From: Lysobacterales bacterium
GTDB lineage: Bacteria; Pseudomonadota; Gammaproteobacteria; Xanthomonadales; SZUA-38
Assembly (NCBI GenBank): GCA_030065125.1
Contig: JASJDM010000030.1
Span: forward strand, 1-64,000
Length of the DNA stretch: 64,000 nucleotides
Reading direction: 5' to 3'
Positions 1 through 8,655 of the stretch are shown in pieces. The position numbers were made by a program, and so were the translations under genes. The notes beneath the pieces were generated by a model. The model saw only the letters and a list, made by a program, of their open reading frames with translations, was not told the DNA's origin and made no database searches. Numbering within the stretch: the first letter of the stretch is position 1; the number at the start of each line of letters is the position of its first letter.

Positions 1-1317
1 CAGCTCGAGATGATGACCGGAGATCACGAGTACCTGGACTACGCGGTTTTCCTGTATGACGACTACAATCGCCAGCAGGTGCCGGAACAAGACATCAAGG
101 TTGCCAATCTCAATGATCCTGCATACGCATTGGCCGGGCACGCCGTCCACACCTGCGAGCACCTGCGCACCCTGGCCATCGCTGCGCGTCAGGATCCCAG
201 GTACCGCCAGGCCCTGCCGCGTTACCTGGAAAAGCTGAAGACGGTGATCTCACCGAGCGGAGGCCCCATCGGTGACGAATGGATGTACGGTCGCGTGGCG
301 GACTCCGACCGCACCGGATACGAGTACTGCAGTCTGCAGGAGATGCTGCACGGCTATTTGCACCTGCTGCAGGAAACCGGTCAGTCGAGCTGGGCTGATG
401 CCGCTGAACAGCTGTTGTTCAACGCGGCCCAGGGCGCCCGGCATCCTGAAGAAAGCGCTGTCGCCATGACCAAATCGGACTCGTCCTACGTGATGCTGGC
501 GGATCGGAACGCACCGGCTGATTACGCGGGTGATCCGGAGCGGCTGACGTTTGAGGGAAACGCCCGGTACAAGTATTCGCCGACTCACCAGGACGCCGCG
601 GTCTGCTGTGCGCCAAACGCATCGCGGATCTATCCGTACTACGTGCAGTCCATGTGGGCCCATACAGACCAGGGCATTGCCGCCAGCCTTTTCGGCCCCT
701 CGGTCCTCGAGACTCGGGTCCATGGCGTGCCGGTGCGAATTGAACAGAAGACGGACTATCCCTTTGACCTGACCGTCGAACTGGCCGTCGATACGGAAGA
801 GCCGGTGACCTTTCGACTTTCGCTGCGACGCCCGGCTTGGGCCCGAGAGGTCAGGTTGGATGCCAGTGGTCGGCATTCCGAATCCAAGGGTTACACGCAC
901 ATCGATGCCCGGTGGGAAGCCGGTGACACGGTGCGAATCACATTTGTTGCTGAGCCTGAGGTCCACCAGGATCTGTTAGGCAGAGGCTACGTCAGCCTGG
1001 GCCCGCTGGTGTTTGCGCTGCCACTGGCCGGGCGCCCCATCGAGACCCGCCAGTATCCGGTTCCGGGGTTCCGCGATCTGCTGTACGACTATGCAGATGA
1101 TCCGGCGAAGCAATGCTACCGGCTTCCACCGGATCCGTGCTTTGAGGTAGTGACAGGCAGCGGGATCGGTGATCATCCATTCCAGGGTTCGGTGATGATG
1201 CGGGGCGAGCTGATTGATCCAAGTGACGCCAGGCGCAAGCCCGTCACCCTGGTACCTATGGGCGGTACGGTCCTGAGAAAGGTGACCTTCGAGCTTGCCG
1301 GTCAGTGGTTGCGGTAG
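1..1317 (+). CDS. GH127-like beta-L-arabinofuranosidase (DUF1680), 5' truncated by window edge
   Basis: The frame is open through base 1, so only the C-terminal ~438 residues are present; the Met at 10 is not a convincing start. It resembles the GH127/DUF1680 family, retaining glycosidases that release terminal L-arabinofuranose using a zinc-bound cysteine. Counting from the Met at base 10, an E-Y-C motif lies at residues 105-107 and a Cys-Cys pair at 199-200, which match the Glu-x-Cys and Cys-Cys zinc site of the family, the first Cys of the pair being the nucleophile. The downstream beta-rich portion is typical. Its last 16 bases overlap, convergently, the end of the minus-strand URO-D-like gene. 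Family assignment is firm; the sugar specificity is not determinable because many GH127-like subfamilies are uncharacterised. Confidence 0.8.
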   Translation, partial: QLEMMTGDHEYLDYAVFLYDDYNRQQVPEQDIKVANLNDPAYALAGHAVHTCEHLRTLAIAARQDPRYRQALPRYLEKLKTVISPSGGPIGDEWMYGRVADSDRTGYEYCSLQEMLHGYLHLLQETGQSSWADAAEQLLFNAAQGARHPEESAVAMTKSDSSYVMLADRNAPADYAGDPERLTFEGNARYKYSPTHQDAAVCCAPNASRIYPYYVQSMWAHTDQGIAASLFGPSVLETRVHGVPVRIEQKTDYPFDLTVELAVDTEEPVTFRLSLRRPAWAREVRLDASGRHSESKGYTHIDARWEAGDTVRITFVAEPEVHQDLLGRGYVSLGPLVFALPLAGRPIETRQYPVPGFRDLLYDYADDPAKQCYRLPPDPCFEVVTGSGIGDHPFQGSVMMRGELIDPSDARRKPVTLVPMGGTVLRKVTFELAGQWLR

Positions 1318-2390
1318 GGCGCCACGCGCTTTTCAAACTCATCCGCTTGGGCCTCACTCTCGAACCAGGGCATGATATACAGGCCTTCAGGCCCGATGGC
1401 ATCAATCAACGGCTCGACCTCGCCCAGCTGCACGTCCACGACCTGCACGGACTTGCCGGCTTCACGGATGCGCCGGTACATGGGAAACCATTCCGGGTCT
1501 CCGCCCGATGGCACGTTTGGCCCCGGAGTCCATTCGATGGCGTCCAGGGGATCGAGATCGAGCAGCAGGTCCAGGTGGCGGATGGCCTGGGGTCCGTCCA
1601 GGTGATACATGCTGTAATCCAGCCAGTGACACTGGGCCGTCAGCGCGGGGACCACGAACTGCTGGAACATGTCGGTTGAAAACATGGCGGACATGTCGCA
1701 CTGAACCTTGGCGGTCTTGCCGGGCCCCCACAGCCTGAAGGCTTCGAAACAGGCACTGCCATCATCCTGCCTGATGATGTCGTAAACACGGTCATAGCAT
1801 TCGAACCAGGCCTGGTTGATCTCCTCGACCTTTTCGCTGACCCAGCCGGGGCGAATCAGCATGTCCATCAGCAGCTCTTCGGTGCCACGCAGGGAGGCCA
1901 GGGTGTCAACGTTCTCCACCAGGTCGGGGCAGCCGACCAGGTACTTGCCGCGACCCAGTTCGGCACAGGCGCGCAGCGTACGTTCGGTGATTTTCCACCA
2001 GTAGCTGTCGGGGTCGAAGCGCAGCGGTGGGTGGCTCTCGGGATCGGCCGGGTCCATACAGGTCTTGAACCAGACGGTGTCTTGCTCGATGCCGGCTTCA
2101 CTGCCCATGTACAAAGCCAGGGAGCCGGGGCCGATGATGGTTTCCGACACGGGTATGACATCGTGCCTGAAGCTCTGCCGGGAGAGCCGGTAGTGGTTCA
2201 GCCGGGCTCGCCGTTCGGCTTCACGATAGAAGCTTTCCATGTCCCGGGCCTCACCGGGGTTTTCCACGGCCTCGTGGCTTTGGGCCGCCGGCGGAGCGCC
2301 CCAGGTGCACATGACCAGGCCCCGATGATTCCACCAGTCGATGAATCGCTGCTGGGTTTCCTGCCAGTTGGGCTTCCAGGAGAGGGACAT
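1302..2390 (-). CDS. URO-D-superfamily protein lacking methyltransferase zinc ligands
   Basis: A 362-residue member of the uroporphyrinogen decarboxylase (URO-D)-like superfamily, whose TIM-barrel fold covers both haem-pathway decarboxylases and corrinoid:acceptor methyltransferases. The C-terminal half has the characteristic 'YHLDGP' strand (residues 262-267) where MtaA-type enzymes have H-x-C, but the Cys is Asp (265). The second zinc Cys near the C-terminus is absent: the region reads 'GLYIMPWFES' (336-345). A zinc-thiolate methyl-acceptor site is therefore unlikely. It may bind or demethylate a substrate directly, or act as a corrinoid-protein partner; this is inference from the neighbouring corrinoid genes. 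The start at 2390 is the only good Met. It is divergent from the URO-D gene at 2498 and shares its upstream region. Confidence 0.75.
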   Translation of the reverse strand: MSLSWKPNWQETQQRFIDWWNHRGLVMCTWGAPPAAQSHEAVENPGEARDMESFYREAERRARLNHYRLSRQSFRHDVIPVSETIIGPGSLALYMGSEAGIEQDTVWFKTCMDPADPESHPPLRFDPDSYWWKITERTLRACAELGRGKYLVGCPDLVENVDTLASLRGTEELLMDMLIRPGWVSEKVEEINQAWFECYDRVYDIIRQDDGSACFEAFRLWGPGKTAKVQCDMSAMFSTDMFQQFVVPALTAQCHWLDYSMYHLDGPQAIRHLDLLLDLDPLDAIEWTPGPNVPSGGDPEWFPMYRRIREAGKSVQVVDVQLGEVEPLIDAIGPEGLYIMPWFESEAQADEFEKRVAPYRNH

Positions 2391-2401
2391 CGCGTTACCT
2401 T

Positions 2402-2421
2402 TGTCAGTATTTGTGAGTATT
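2402..2421. promoter_or_regulatory. Tandem 10-bp direct repeats between two divergent URO-D genes
   Basis: TGTCAGTATT (2402-2411) is followed directly by TGTGAGTATT (2412-2421): nine of ten bases match and the two are one helical turn apart. They lie in the 107 bp divergent gap between the URO-D-like genes starting at 2390 and 2498. A -35-like TTGTCA (2401-2406) overlaps the first copy for rightward transcription; the matching -10 is weak. The spacing suggests a site for a regulator binding side by side on one DNA face. No regulator gene is next to it, so the binding protein is unknown. Confidence 0.4.
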
Positions 2422-2497
2422 GAAATTTTGCACTGGCCGGTGCCTCATTGAGCCACACCTGTTTCTGTTGCGGCGCCGGCTATTCGAGGACACCAGC

Positions 2498-3517
2498 ATG
2501 TTGGACCGAGTTGAGTTTCGGCAGAACGTAGTGCAGCGCTCTGCCAGCGGCCACCCTCTTTTTCGACCCATCCTGATGCAGTTTGCGGCACACCACGTAG
2601 GCTGCACCTACCGGGATTTCTACCTGGACCACGGGAACCTGGTGAAGGCCAACGTGGCCTGCCTGCGGGACTTCGGCATGGACGCCGTCGGGCTGATTTC
2701 CGACCCGATGCGCGAGGCCGAGGCCTTCGGCGCCGAGTGTCACTACCCGGCAGAAGGCGTTCCCCATTGCAGCGACCCACCGGTAAAGACGCTGGAGGAT
2801 ATCGACGCCCTGGTCACACCGGACGTCATGGCGTCCGAACGCATGCGCGACCGGGTGGACGGTGCCAGGCGCCTGCGGGCCGCAGTTGGTGAAAACGTAC
2901 CCGTCATCGGATGGATCGAGGGGCCGCTGGCCGAGGCCTGCGATCTGGCCGGTGTGACCGACGTGCTTCTGAAGCTGGCAATGGAACCGGAATTCTGTCA
3001 TCGGCTGCTGGCGAAGCTGGTGCCCACTGCAAAGGCATTCGCGGAGGCCCAGGTGCAGGCCGGCTGTGACATCGTGGGCATGGGCGACGCCATCTGCAGT
3101 CAGATTTCGCCCCAGATGTACCAGCAGTTCGTGCAACCGCTGCACCGGGAGATCATCGATTTCATCCATGATCTGGGCGCCCTGGTCAAGGTGCATATCT
3201 GCGGCGACATCACTCACCTGCTGCCCCACCTGCGTGAGGTCGATCCTGACATCGTGGATATCGACCACATGGTGGACATGGAGCACGCCTACGAGGTCCT
3301 GGGTGACGACATCATCCGCTGCGGCAATCTCGACCCGGCCGGGGTGGTGGAGCAGAAGACGGCTGAGGAGGTGGCTTCGCAGACCGAGGCTCTGGTCCGG
3401 CAGGAGCGGGGCCGGCCTTTCATCCTGTCGGCGGGTTGTGAGATCACGCCCCTGACCATGCCGGAGAATCTGCGGGCCATGCGCGAGGCATCCGGCGGAA
3501 GCCTGCACATCAGCTGA
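2498..3517 (+). CDS. Zinc-dependent URO-D-type corrinoid methyltransferase (MtaA/MtbA-like)
   Basis: A 339-residue URO-D-family methyltransferase. The start at 2498 is preceded by a GAGGA ribosome site (2486-2490); an upstream in-frame Met at 2420 would add a non-conserved leader. The zinc motif of methylcobamide:acceptor methyltransferases is complete: H233-I-C235 and C314 in 'SAGCEI'. In MtaA and MtbA these residues hold a zinc that activates the thiol of the methyl acceptor. No HxDG-type haem-pathway signature was noted. It likely moves a methyl group between a corrinoid protein, such as the one at 5843-6508, and an acceptor. Bacteria generally lack coenzyme M, so the acceptor may be tetrahydrofolate or another thiol. 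Its final 8 bases overlap the end of the convergent CobW gene. Confidence 0.82.
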   Translation: MLDRVEFRQNVVQRSASGHPLFRPILMQFAAHHVGCTYRDFYLDHGNLVKANVACLRDFGMDAVGLISDPMREAEAFGAECHYPAEGVPHCSDPPVKTLEDIDALVTPDVMASERMRDRVDGARRLRAAVGENVPVIGWIEGPLAEACDLAGVTDVLLKLAMEPEFCHRLLAKLVPTAKAFAEAQVQAGCDIVGMGDAICSQISPQMYQQFVQPLHREIIDFIHDLGALVKVHICGDITHLLPHLREVDPDIVDIDHMVDMEHAYEVLGDDIIRCGNLDPAGVVEQKTAEEVASQTEALVRQERGRPFILSAGCEITPLTMPENLRAMREASGGSLHIS

Positions 3518-4448
3518 CAAGTTTCTGCTGTTCGGGCTGTGTGCAGGCCTTGAACTTCCTGCGCACCTCACCCGGAGTCAGGTTCCCTCCGAACACGATG
3601 AGCTGGGTCGGACCAACATAGTCCTCGATCTCCCGGATCTCCAGCTCGTCGTAGACGCTGTGGACCGAGACAAACTGGCCGTTGGTCAGCCCCAGGACGC
3701 CCTTGGCGCGGGGGCAATCCGGGCCCAGGGAATGCAGGAATCGCTGCAGGCCCTCCCGGTCGACCCGGTCGTGGGTGCGCAGTACGCAGCTGTTCATGGG
3801 CGGCCGCCCGGCGGGTACCGATCCCTCGTATCGGCGCGCAGCCCGGTGTTCCACCTGGTTGGCCGAGGCCAGGGCCTGCCAGTCGATGTCCACGTAGGTC
3901 GCAGTCTGAATGTGCGCATAGGGATTGAGTTCCCTGAGGCGGTCGGTGATATCGTCAAGATTGCCTTCGAACAGATCCATCTTGTTGATGATGATGGTGT
4001 CGGCCACCATGAGCTGGTGCTTGAATCGCTCCAACGTGCTTAAGCCCCGAAAAAAGTTGGGTGCATCCACCAGGCTGATGATCTGGCCCAGCTCAATTCT
4101 TTTCCCCAGGTTGGGTGCGGACATCAGGTCGATAATGCTGAGGGGGTCGGCCAGGCCGGAGGCTTCAAGGAAGACCATCTCCGGCCGCACCTCGTCCAGC
4201 AGCTTTTCCAGGGTCTGGAGAAAACTGCCCATCTGACAGACGCAGAACACCGACCCGTTGACGATTTCCACCAGGTGAAATCCTTCGTTGCTGCGCTTGA
4301 GGGTCTGACCGTCCACCCCCGTGGGTGCAAACTCGTTCTGGATGACTGCAATCCGGTGCTGCTGGGACAGCTCGCGCAGCAGCCGATCGAGCAGGGTGGT
4401 CTTGCCGCTGCCCAGGAAACCGTTGATCAGGTGAAACGTTGTCGTCAT
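3510..4448 (-). CDS. CobW/G3E-family GTPase, probable metallochaperone of the corrinoid locus
   Basis: A 312-residue G3E GTPase of the CobW/P47K type. Walker A 'GFLGSGKTT' is at residues 10-18 and the guanine-specificity motif NKMD at 155-158, followed by a C-terminal CobW domain. The metal motif, usually CxCC, here reads C69-V-C71-Q, keeping two of three cysteines. Family members deliver zinc or cobalt to client enzymes; beside URO-D methyltransferases the obvious client is the zinc site or the corrinoid, which is inference. Its ATG overlaps the stop of the upstream URO-D-thioredoxin gene (ATGA), indicating translational coupling, and it is the last gene of the minus-strand run. Its stop overlaps the convergent gene's end. 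Confidence 0.85.
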   Translation of the reverse strand: MTTTFHLINGFLGSGKTTLLDRLLRELSQQHRIAVIQNEFAPTGVDGQTLKRSNEGFHLVEIVNGSVFCVCQMGSFLQTLEKLLDEVRPEMVFLEASGLADPLSIIDLMSAPNLGKRIELGQIISLVDAPNFFRGLSTLERFKHQLMVADTIIINKMDLFEGNLDDITDRLRELNPYAHIQTATYVDIDWQALASANQVEHRAARRYEGSVPAGRPPMNSCVLRTHDRVDREGLQRFLHSLGPDCPRAKGVLGLTNGQFVSVHSVYDELEIREIEDYVGPTQLIVFGGNLTPGEVRRKFKACTQPEQQKLVS

Positions 4449-5815
4449 GCGGCACCTTTGGCCTTGGCGGCAAGATGCTCGCCTATTTTCCGCTCGATAT
4501 CGCTAATTGGGGGGATTCTCGACGCGAATTCAATGTCCCCATCCATGACGATGGTTGGCAGGTTACGTACCCCCAGCGCCATCATCATCTGCACCCCTTC
4601 CGTCCGCTTGATGGGGTGCTCCTGGCAAATGACCCGGTCCTCGAAGGGTTCCGCCGCCCGCTGGGCGGCATTGACCATGTACTGGCATGGGGCACAGGAC
4701 GATGAATCCAGGGTGATGACATCGATGACCACTCGGTCCTCGTCCCAGTGCCCGGACAGGTCGGGCAGCTCAATGTCCACGGTCACTGCCTCGGATGCCC
4801 GCAATTCGCCCTGCAGGTCTTCGTCATGGACCAGTTCTGCCACCGCCACCAGGTTTTCCACCGGTGTCGCCATGGCCAGGTCGCAGCCCGGAGCGAGGAC
4901 GAATCCTTTCCGACCGCCCATGTCCATGCACTCCAGGGCGTCACGCCGGCACGTGTCTTCATCACCCAGCAGCAGCGCGACGGTCAGTTTTATGTTGCCG
5001 CCAAAGCTCACGTCGTGGGCCAGGGCGGTGTCGCGTACGAAGTCCAGCGGGATGTTCTCATCGATGGATATGTTGTCGGGTTTTGTCCTGCACATGGCCT
5101 CGATGTTCTGCCGGGCGTTGCCGCAGACAAAAAAGGAACTCAAGGCGCCCGCCTGGCGGATGTCCTGGTTGATCTCCGTCACGTAGGGCGTGACGAAGGT
5201 TTCGAAGCTCATGGGATCGATCTGGCTGGTCATTGGATCGACGACGGCGATCACGTCCGCACCGGCTTCGATATAGCGTTTGGCCATTGACCCGGCCACA
5301 TCCGTCGTGAATCGCAGCAACTGGTGGATTTGTGCAGGGTCCAGCATGATCTGCATGAAGATGTCGGTGCCCATCAGGTGAAGCGCCAGGGTGAACGGGC
5401 CGGTGACCAGCCCGTACAGGGCCAGTTCGGGGTGCTTCTCGCGCAGACGCATGGTCGCCTGCATCACCAGATCGATGCGGCCGTCATCAATGTCGGGTAT
5501 TTTCAGGCAATCGAGCTGCACCCCCTCCAGCAGCGGGTGGGACACCACGGCCGGAGGATTGTCGTCTCCCCACACCAGTTGGCATCCCAGCGCCTCCGCT
5601 TCGATCTGCAGATCGAACACCACCGGGATGCCATCGGGGCTGTAGCGTTCGACGGCCCTGCCTACGCCTCCAACGATGTGGTCCGCCGACTGCAGGTACT
5701 CCCTGGCGGTGATCCCGAGCAACTGCGCGGCGTGTACGCCCACGAAGGGCACCCAGGGAATGCGATCGACCTGTTCCCGGCTGAACGCGCTCCGAATCAG
5801 TTCCCGACCCCTCAT
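4445..5815 (-). CDS. URO-D-type methyltransferase fused to a C-terminal thioredoxin-like domain
   Basis: A 456-residue two-domain protein. Residues ~1-335 form a URO-D/MtaA-like barrel; the zinc region reads F229-V-C231-G with a second Cys at 311 ('APGCDL'), so the usual His ligand is Phe. Residues ~360-456 look like a thioredoxin fold: a C374-A-P-C377 redox motif after a hydrophobic strand and a cis-Pro type 'NLPTIV' segment. The fused dithiol could act as methyl acceptor, reduce the methyltransferase, or deliver electrons to the corrinoid; none of this is established. The start at 5815 has a GGGAGG ribosome site. It lies 27 bp after the corrinoid-protein gene and is coupled (ATGA) to CobW downstream. 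I do not recall a characterised enzyme with this architecture. Confidence 0.82.
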   Translation of the reverse strand: MRGRELIRSAFSREQVDRIPWVPFVGVHAAQLLGITAREYLQSADHIVGGVGRAVERYSPDGIPVVFDLQIEAEALGCQLVWGDDNPPAVVSHPLLEGVQLDCLKIPDIDDGRIDLVMQATMRLREKHPELALYGLVTGPFTLALHLMGTDIFMQIMLDPAQIHQLLRFTTDVAGSMAKRYIEAGADVIAVVDPMTSQIDPMSFETFVTPYVTEINQDIRQAGALSSFFVCGNARQNIEAMCRTKPDNISIDENIPLDFVRDTALAHDVSFGGNIKLTVALLLGDEDTCRRDALECMDMGGRKGFVLAPGCDLAMATPVENLVAVAELVHDEDLQGELRASEAVTVDIELPDLSGHWDEDRVVIDVITLDSSSCAPCQYMVNAAQRAAEPFEDRVICQEHPIKRTEGVQMMMALGVRNLPTIVMDGDIEFASRIPPISDIERKIGEHLAAKAKGAA

Positions 5816-5842
5816 GCCAATTCCTCCCGCGGGTTACCGCCT

Positions 5843-6508
5843 TCAATGCACGCTGTTCAGGAACTCGACGGCGCCTTGCGGGTCCGGCGCGTAGCGGTCG
5901 GCTCCAATCTGTTCGGCAAAGCCCTGGTGGACCGGTGCGCCGCCGATGCAAACGATCTGGGACGGGTCGGCTTGCTTGATTGCCGACACGATCCGCTGCA
6001 TGGCCGGCATGGTTGTGGTGAGCAGACAGGACAGCCCGATCACGCTGTCCGGGTGTTCTCTTGCCGCGTCGATGAAGGTCTCAGCGGTCACGTCCACACC
6101 CAGGTCCACCACCTCGTAGCCGTTGCCCTCGACCATCATGGCAACGAGGTTCTTGCCGATATCGTGCAGGTCGCCCTGGACCGTGCCAATGATGAACGTC
6201 CCCTTGCGCTCGCTGGCGCCGGAGGCGAAGTGCGGCTTCAGGTGCTCCATGGCCGCGCTCATGGCGCGCGCGCTCATCAGTACCTGGGGTACAAATATGA
6301 TGTTGTCGCGGAAGGCCTGGCCGACTTTGTCCATGCCGGCCATGAGACCCTGCTCGAGGATCTGGTCCACGGTCATGCCGGTGTCCAGGGCCTGCCGGGT
6401 GAGTTCGTCCGCGCCGTCCTGGCCGGACATTTCAGGCGGGTAGGGCGAAGCCCTGTCGATTTTGCCGGCTTTAATACAGTCGGCGATTTGCTGCAGTAGG
6501 TCGCTCAT
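5843..6508 (-). CDS. B12-binding corrinoid protein (MtaC/MtbC-like methyl carrier)
   Basis: A 221-residue corrinoid protein with the standard two parts: a helical cap (B12-binding_2, residues ~1-90) and a Rossmann-like cobalamin domain (~100-221). The base-off/His-on signature is D113-L-H115-D-I-G118; His115 would be the lower cobalt ligand, and 'SCLLTTTM' and 'GGAPV' segments follow as in the family. It shuttles methyl groups between a substrate methyltransferase and a URO-D-type methyltransferase in the cytoplasm. I chose the ATG at 6508; a GTG at 6523 is the alternative and lies inside the GGAGG ribosome site. The 112 bp gap to the upstream RACE gene contains TATACT, so an extra promoter is possible. 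Confidence 0.9.
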   Translation of the reverse strand: MSDLLQQIADCIKAGKIDRASPYPPEMSGQDGADELTRQALDTGMTVDQILEQGLMAGMDKVGQAFRDNIIFVPQVLMSARAMSAAMEHLKPHFASGASERKGTFIIGTVQGDLHDIGKNLVAMMVEGNGYEVVDLGVDVTAETFIDAAREHPDSVIGLSCLLTTTMPAMQRIVSAIKQADPSQIVCIGGAPVHQGFAEQIGADRYAPDPQGAVEFLNSVH

Positions 6509-6620
6509 GACGCATTCCCACACCTCCGCCCGGGAGGCCCATCACGTCAGGGATTTGCTGTACGGCCAGTATAGAATCGCGGCTGGAGAAAATCCTCCGT
6601 ATCCATATCAGGAACACTAC

Positions 6621-8651
6621 CTAGCTGTTGGGCAGACCGCGCGGTTGATAGACCTGGTTTGCCCGGGTCGCCTGGCGACCGGGAAGCTGAACAGACTTCG
6701 CCAGTTCGTCGAAGCTGTCGGTCTGGTGGGGCAATGCCATTGCCGCCACAAAATACTCCTTGAACTGCTCGGCGGCCGCGGTTTCGATCTTTTCAATCCG
6801 GCGAACCTGAGCCTCGATCAGGGCCCTCGATGAGCGGTCCAGCAAGGCAATCCGGGCCCCCGTGCCAGCGGCATTGCCCGCCGACGAGACCTTGTCCAGA
6901 TCGCAGTCAGGAATCATGCCCAGGACCATGGCGTGCTTACCGTCGATGTGGGATCCAAATGCACCGGCCAGCCGGATGCGATCCACTTTCCCGACCCCAA
7001 GTCGGTCCATGAGGAGGCGCACGCCTGCATACAGCGCCGCCTTGGCCAGCTGAATCGCGCGTACGTCGCCCTGGCTGATCCGGATGCCGGGGCTGCCCTC
7101 GGACAGGACATAAGCCCATGTTGGCCCGTCCGCCACGATGCGCGGCGACCCGGAATCCGCCGACTCTCGAATCGTGCCATCCGGGTCGAGGATGCCGGCA
7201 AGGTACATCTCAGCCACGACCTCGATCATGCCGGAGCCGCAGATTCCGGTAACGCCGATATCAGACGCCCGCTCGGAAAACGCCGGATCGTCGGACCAGA
7301 GGTCGCAGCCGATGACCTTGAATCTGGGCTCCAGGGTATTCGGGTCGATTCGAACGCGCTCAATGGCGCCGGGTGCGGCCCGCTGACCCGAACTGATCTG
7401 CGCACCCTCAAACGCGGGCCCGGTGGGACTCGAGGCAGCCAGCAGCCTGCTGCGGTTGCCCAGGACAATTTCCGCGTTGGTGCCGACGTCCACGATGAGC
7501 GAGACGGCATCAAGATCGAACGGCGCCTCCGCCAGCAGCACCGCGGCAGTGTCGGCGCCCACGTGTCCAGCAATACACGGCAACGCGTAGACATGGGCAC
7601 CCCGGTTGACCTGGATGCCGATGTCCGCCGCCGGCAGGTCCATGGCAGCATCACTGGCAAGGGTAAATGGCGCCACCCCCAGCTCAACGGGGCTGATGCC
7701 CATGACCAGGTGATGCATGCTGGGGTTTCCGACCAGGGTGAGCTCCAGCACATCGACCCGTTCAACTCCTGCCTGACGGGTCACCAGGGTGACCAACTCG
7801 TTGATCGCGCGTCTCACCGTGTCAGTCAGGACCTTCTCGCCTTCCGGGTTCATCATGGCATAGGAGACCCGGCTCATCAGGTCTTCACCAAACCGGATCT
7901 GGGGGTTCATCAGTCCCGCGCTGGCCAGGACCTCACCGGTAGTCAGGTCACACAGGGATGCGGCCATGGTGGCAGATCCAACGTCCACAGCGATGCCATA
8001 GGGACGCTCTTTCAATCCAGGCCAGATGGCGATGATCTGATTGCTGTTGCGAACGGCGACGGTCACCCGCCACTCACCGGTGCGTAACACTGATTGCAGG
8101 TCCTGCAGCACACCGAATGCGCAACCATGGACGTCCAGGCCCCAGTCGGCTTTCAGGGTCTGCTGCAACCGCTGCAGATCACCGCTGGGAGCAGCCAGGA
8201 CTGGTGCTGGCACCTCCAGGTAGTAGAAACGCACAACCGGGTCAATCCGGATGTCGTGGGCCTCGTCCGGCTTTCGCACCACGTGGCGATGGACCTGGGA
8301 TTCGGCTGGAACGTCGATCACCACGTCCGCCTGCAGGGTGGCCTGGCAGCCCAGCCGATGCCCGTCCGCCACAGTACCCCTGAGTTGTAATTTCTGTTCT
8401 GCCTCGCCCTGGACGGAAAGGCTGGCTGCACGGGAGACGATGTTGTGCTTGCTGAATTCACCCTCGGACACCATCACCTGGCACCGGCTGCAAAGGGCGC
8501 GACCACCGCAAACAGAATCAAGATCGACACCCAGGCTGCGCGCCGCAGCCAGGACCGGGGTGCCGACAGGGAAGCGGCCTCGCTTGCCCGATGGGGTAAA
8601 CACCACGCGCACCTGGCCCTGGCGCTCCCCGCTCATGGGGCTTGACCGCAT
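6621..8651 (-). CDS. RACE protein: 2Fe-2S/ASKHA ATP-dependent corrinoid activator (DUF4445)
   Basis: A ~676-residue reductive activator of corrinoid enzymes. The N-terminus is a plant-type ferredoxin domain with C48-x5-C54-x2-C57 and a fourth Cys at ~102, followed by a linker and an ASKHA-type ATPase body with 'IAVDVGSAT' and 'IVDVGTNAEI' phosphate loops. Such proteins use ATP and reduced ferredoxin to return accidentally oxidised Co(II) corrinoid to active Co(I). Several starts are possible; the ATG at 8651 lies 4 bp after the upstream DUF1638 stop, has a GGTGA-like ribosome site, and begins just ahead of the ferredoxin domain, while the farther Met at 8744 would overlap DUF1638 by ~90 bp. 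It fits the corrinoid protein 112 bp downstream. Confidence 0.88.
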   Translation of the reverse strand: MRSSPMSGERQGQVRVVFTPSGKRGRFPVGTPVLAAARSLGVDLDSVCGGRALCSRCQVMVSEGEFSKHNIVSRAASLSVQGEAEQKLQLRGTVADGHRLGCQATLQADVVIDVPAESQVHRHVVRKPDEAHDIRIDPVVRFYYLEVPAPVLAAPSGDLQRLQQTLKADWGLDVHGCAFGVLQDLQSVLRTGEWRVTVAVRNSNQIIAIWPGLKERPYGIAVDVGSATMAASLCDLTTGEVLASAGLMNPQIRFGEDLMSRVSYAMMNPEGEKVLTDTVRRAINELVTLVTRQAGVERVDVLELTLVGNPSMHHLVMGISPVELGVAPFTLASDAAMDLPAADIGIQVNRGAHVYALPCIAGHVGADTAAVLLAEAPFDLDAVSLIVDVGTNAEIVLGNRSRLLAASSPTGPAFEGAQISSGQRAAPGAIERVRIDPNTLEPRFKVIGCDLWSDDPAFSERASDIGVTGICGSGMIEVVAEMYLAGILDPDGTIRESADSGSPRIVADGPTWAYVLSEGSPGIRISQGDVRAIQLAKAALYAGVRLLMDRLGVGKVDRIRLAGAFGSHIDGKHAMVLGMIPDCDLDKVSSAGNAAGTGARIALLDRSSRALIEAQVRRIEKIETAAAEQFKEYFVAAMALPHQTDSFDELAKSVQLPGRQATRANQVYQPRGLPNS

Positions 8652-8655
8652 GACG

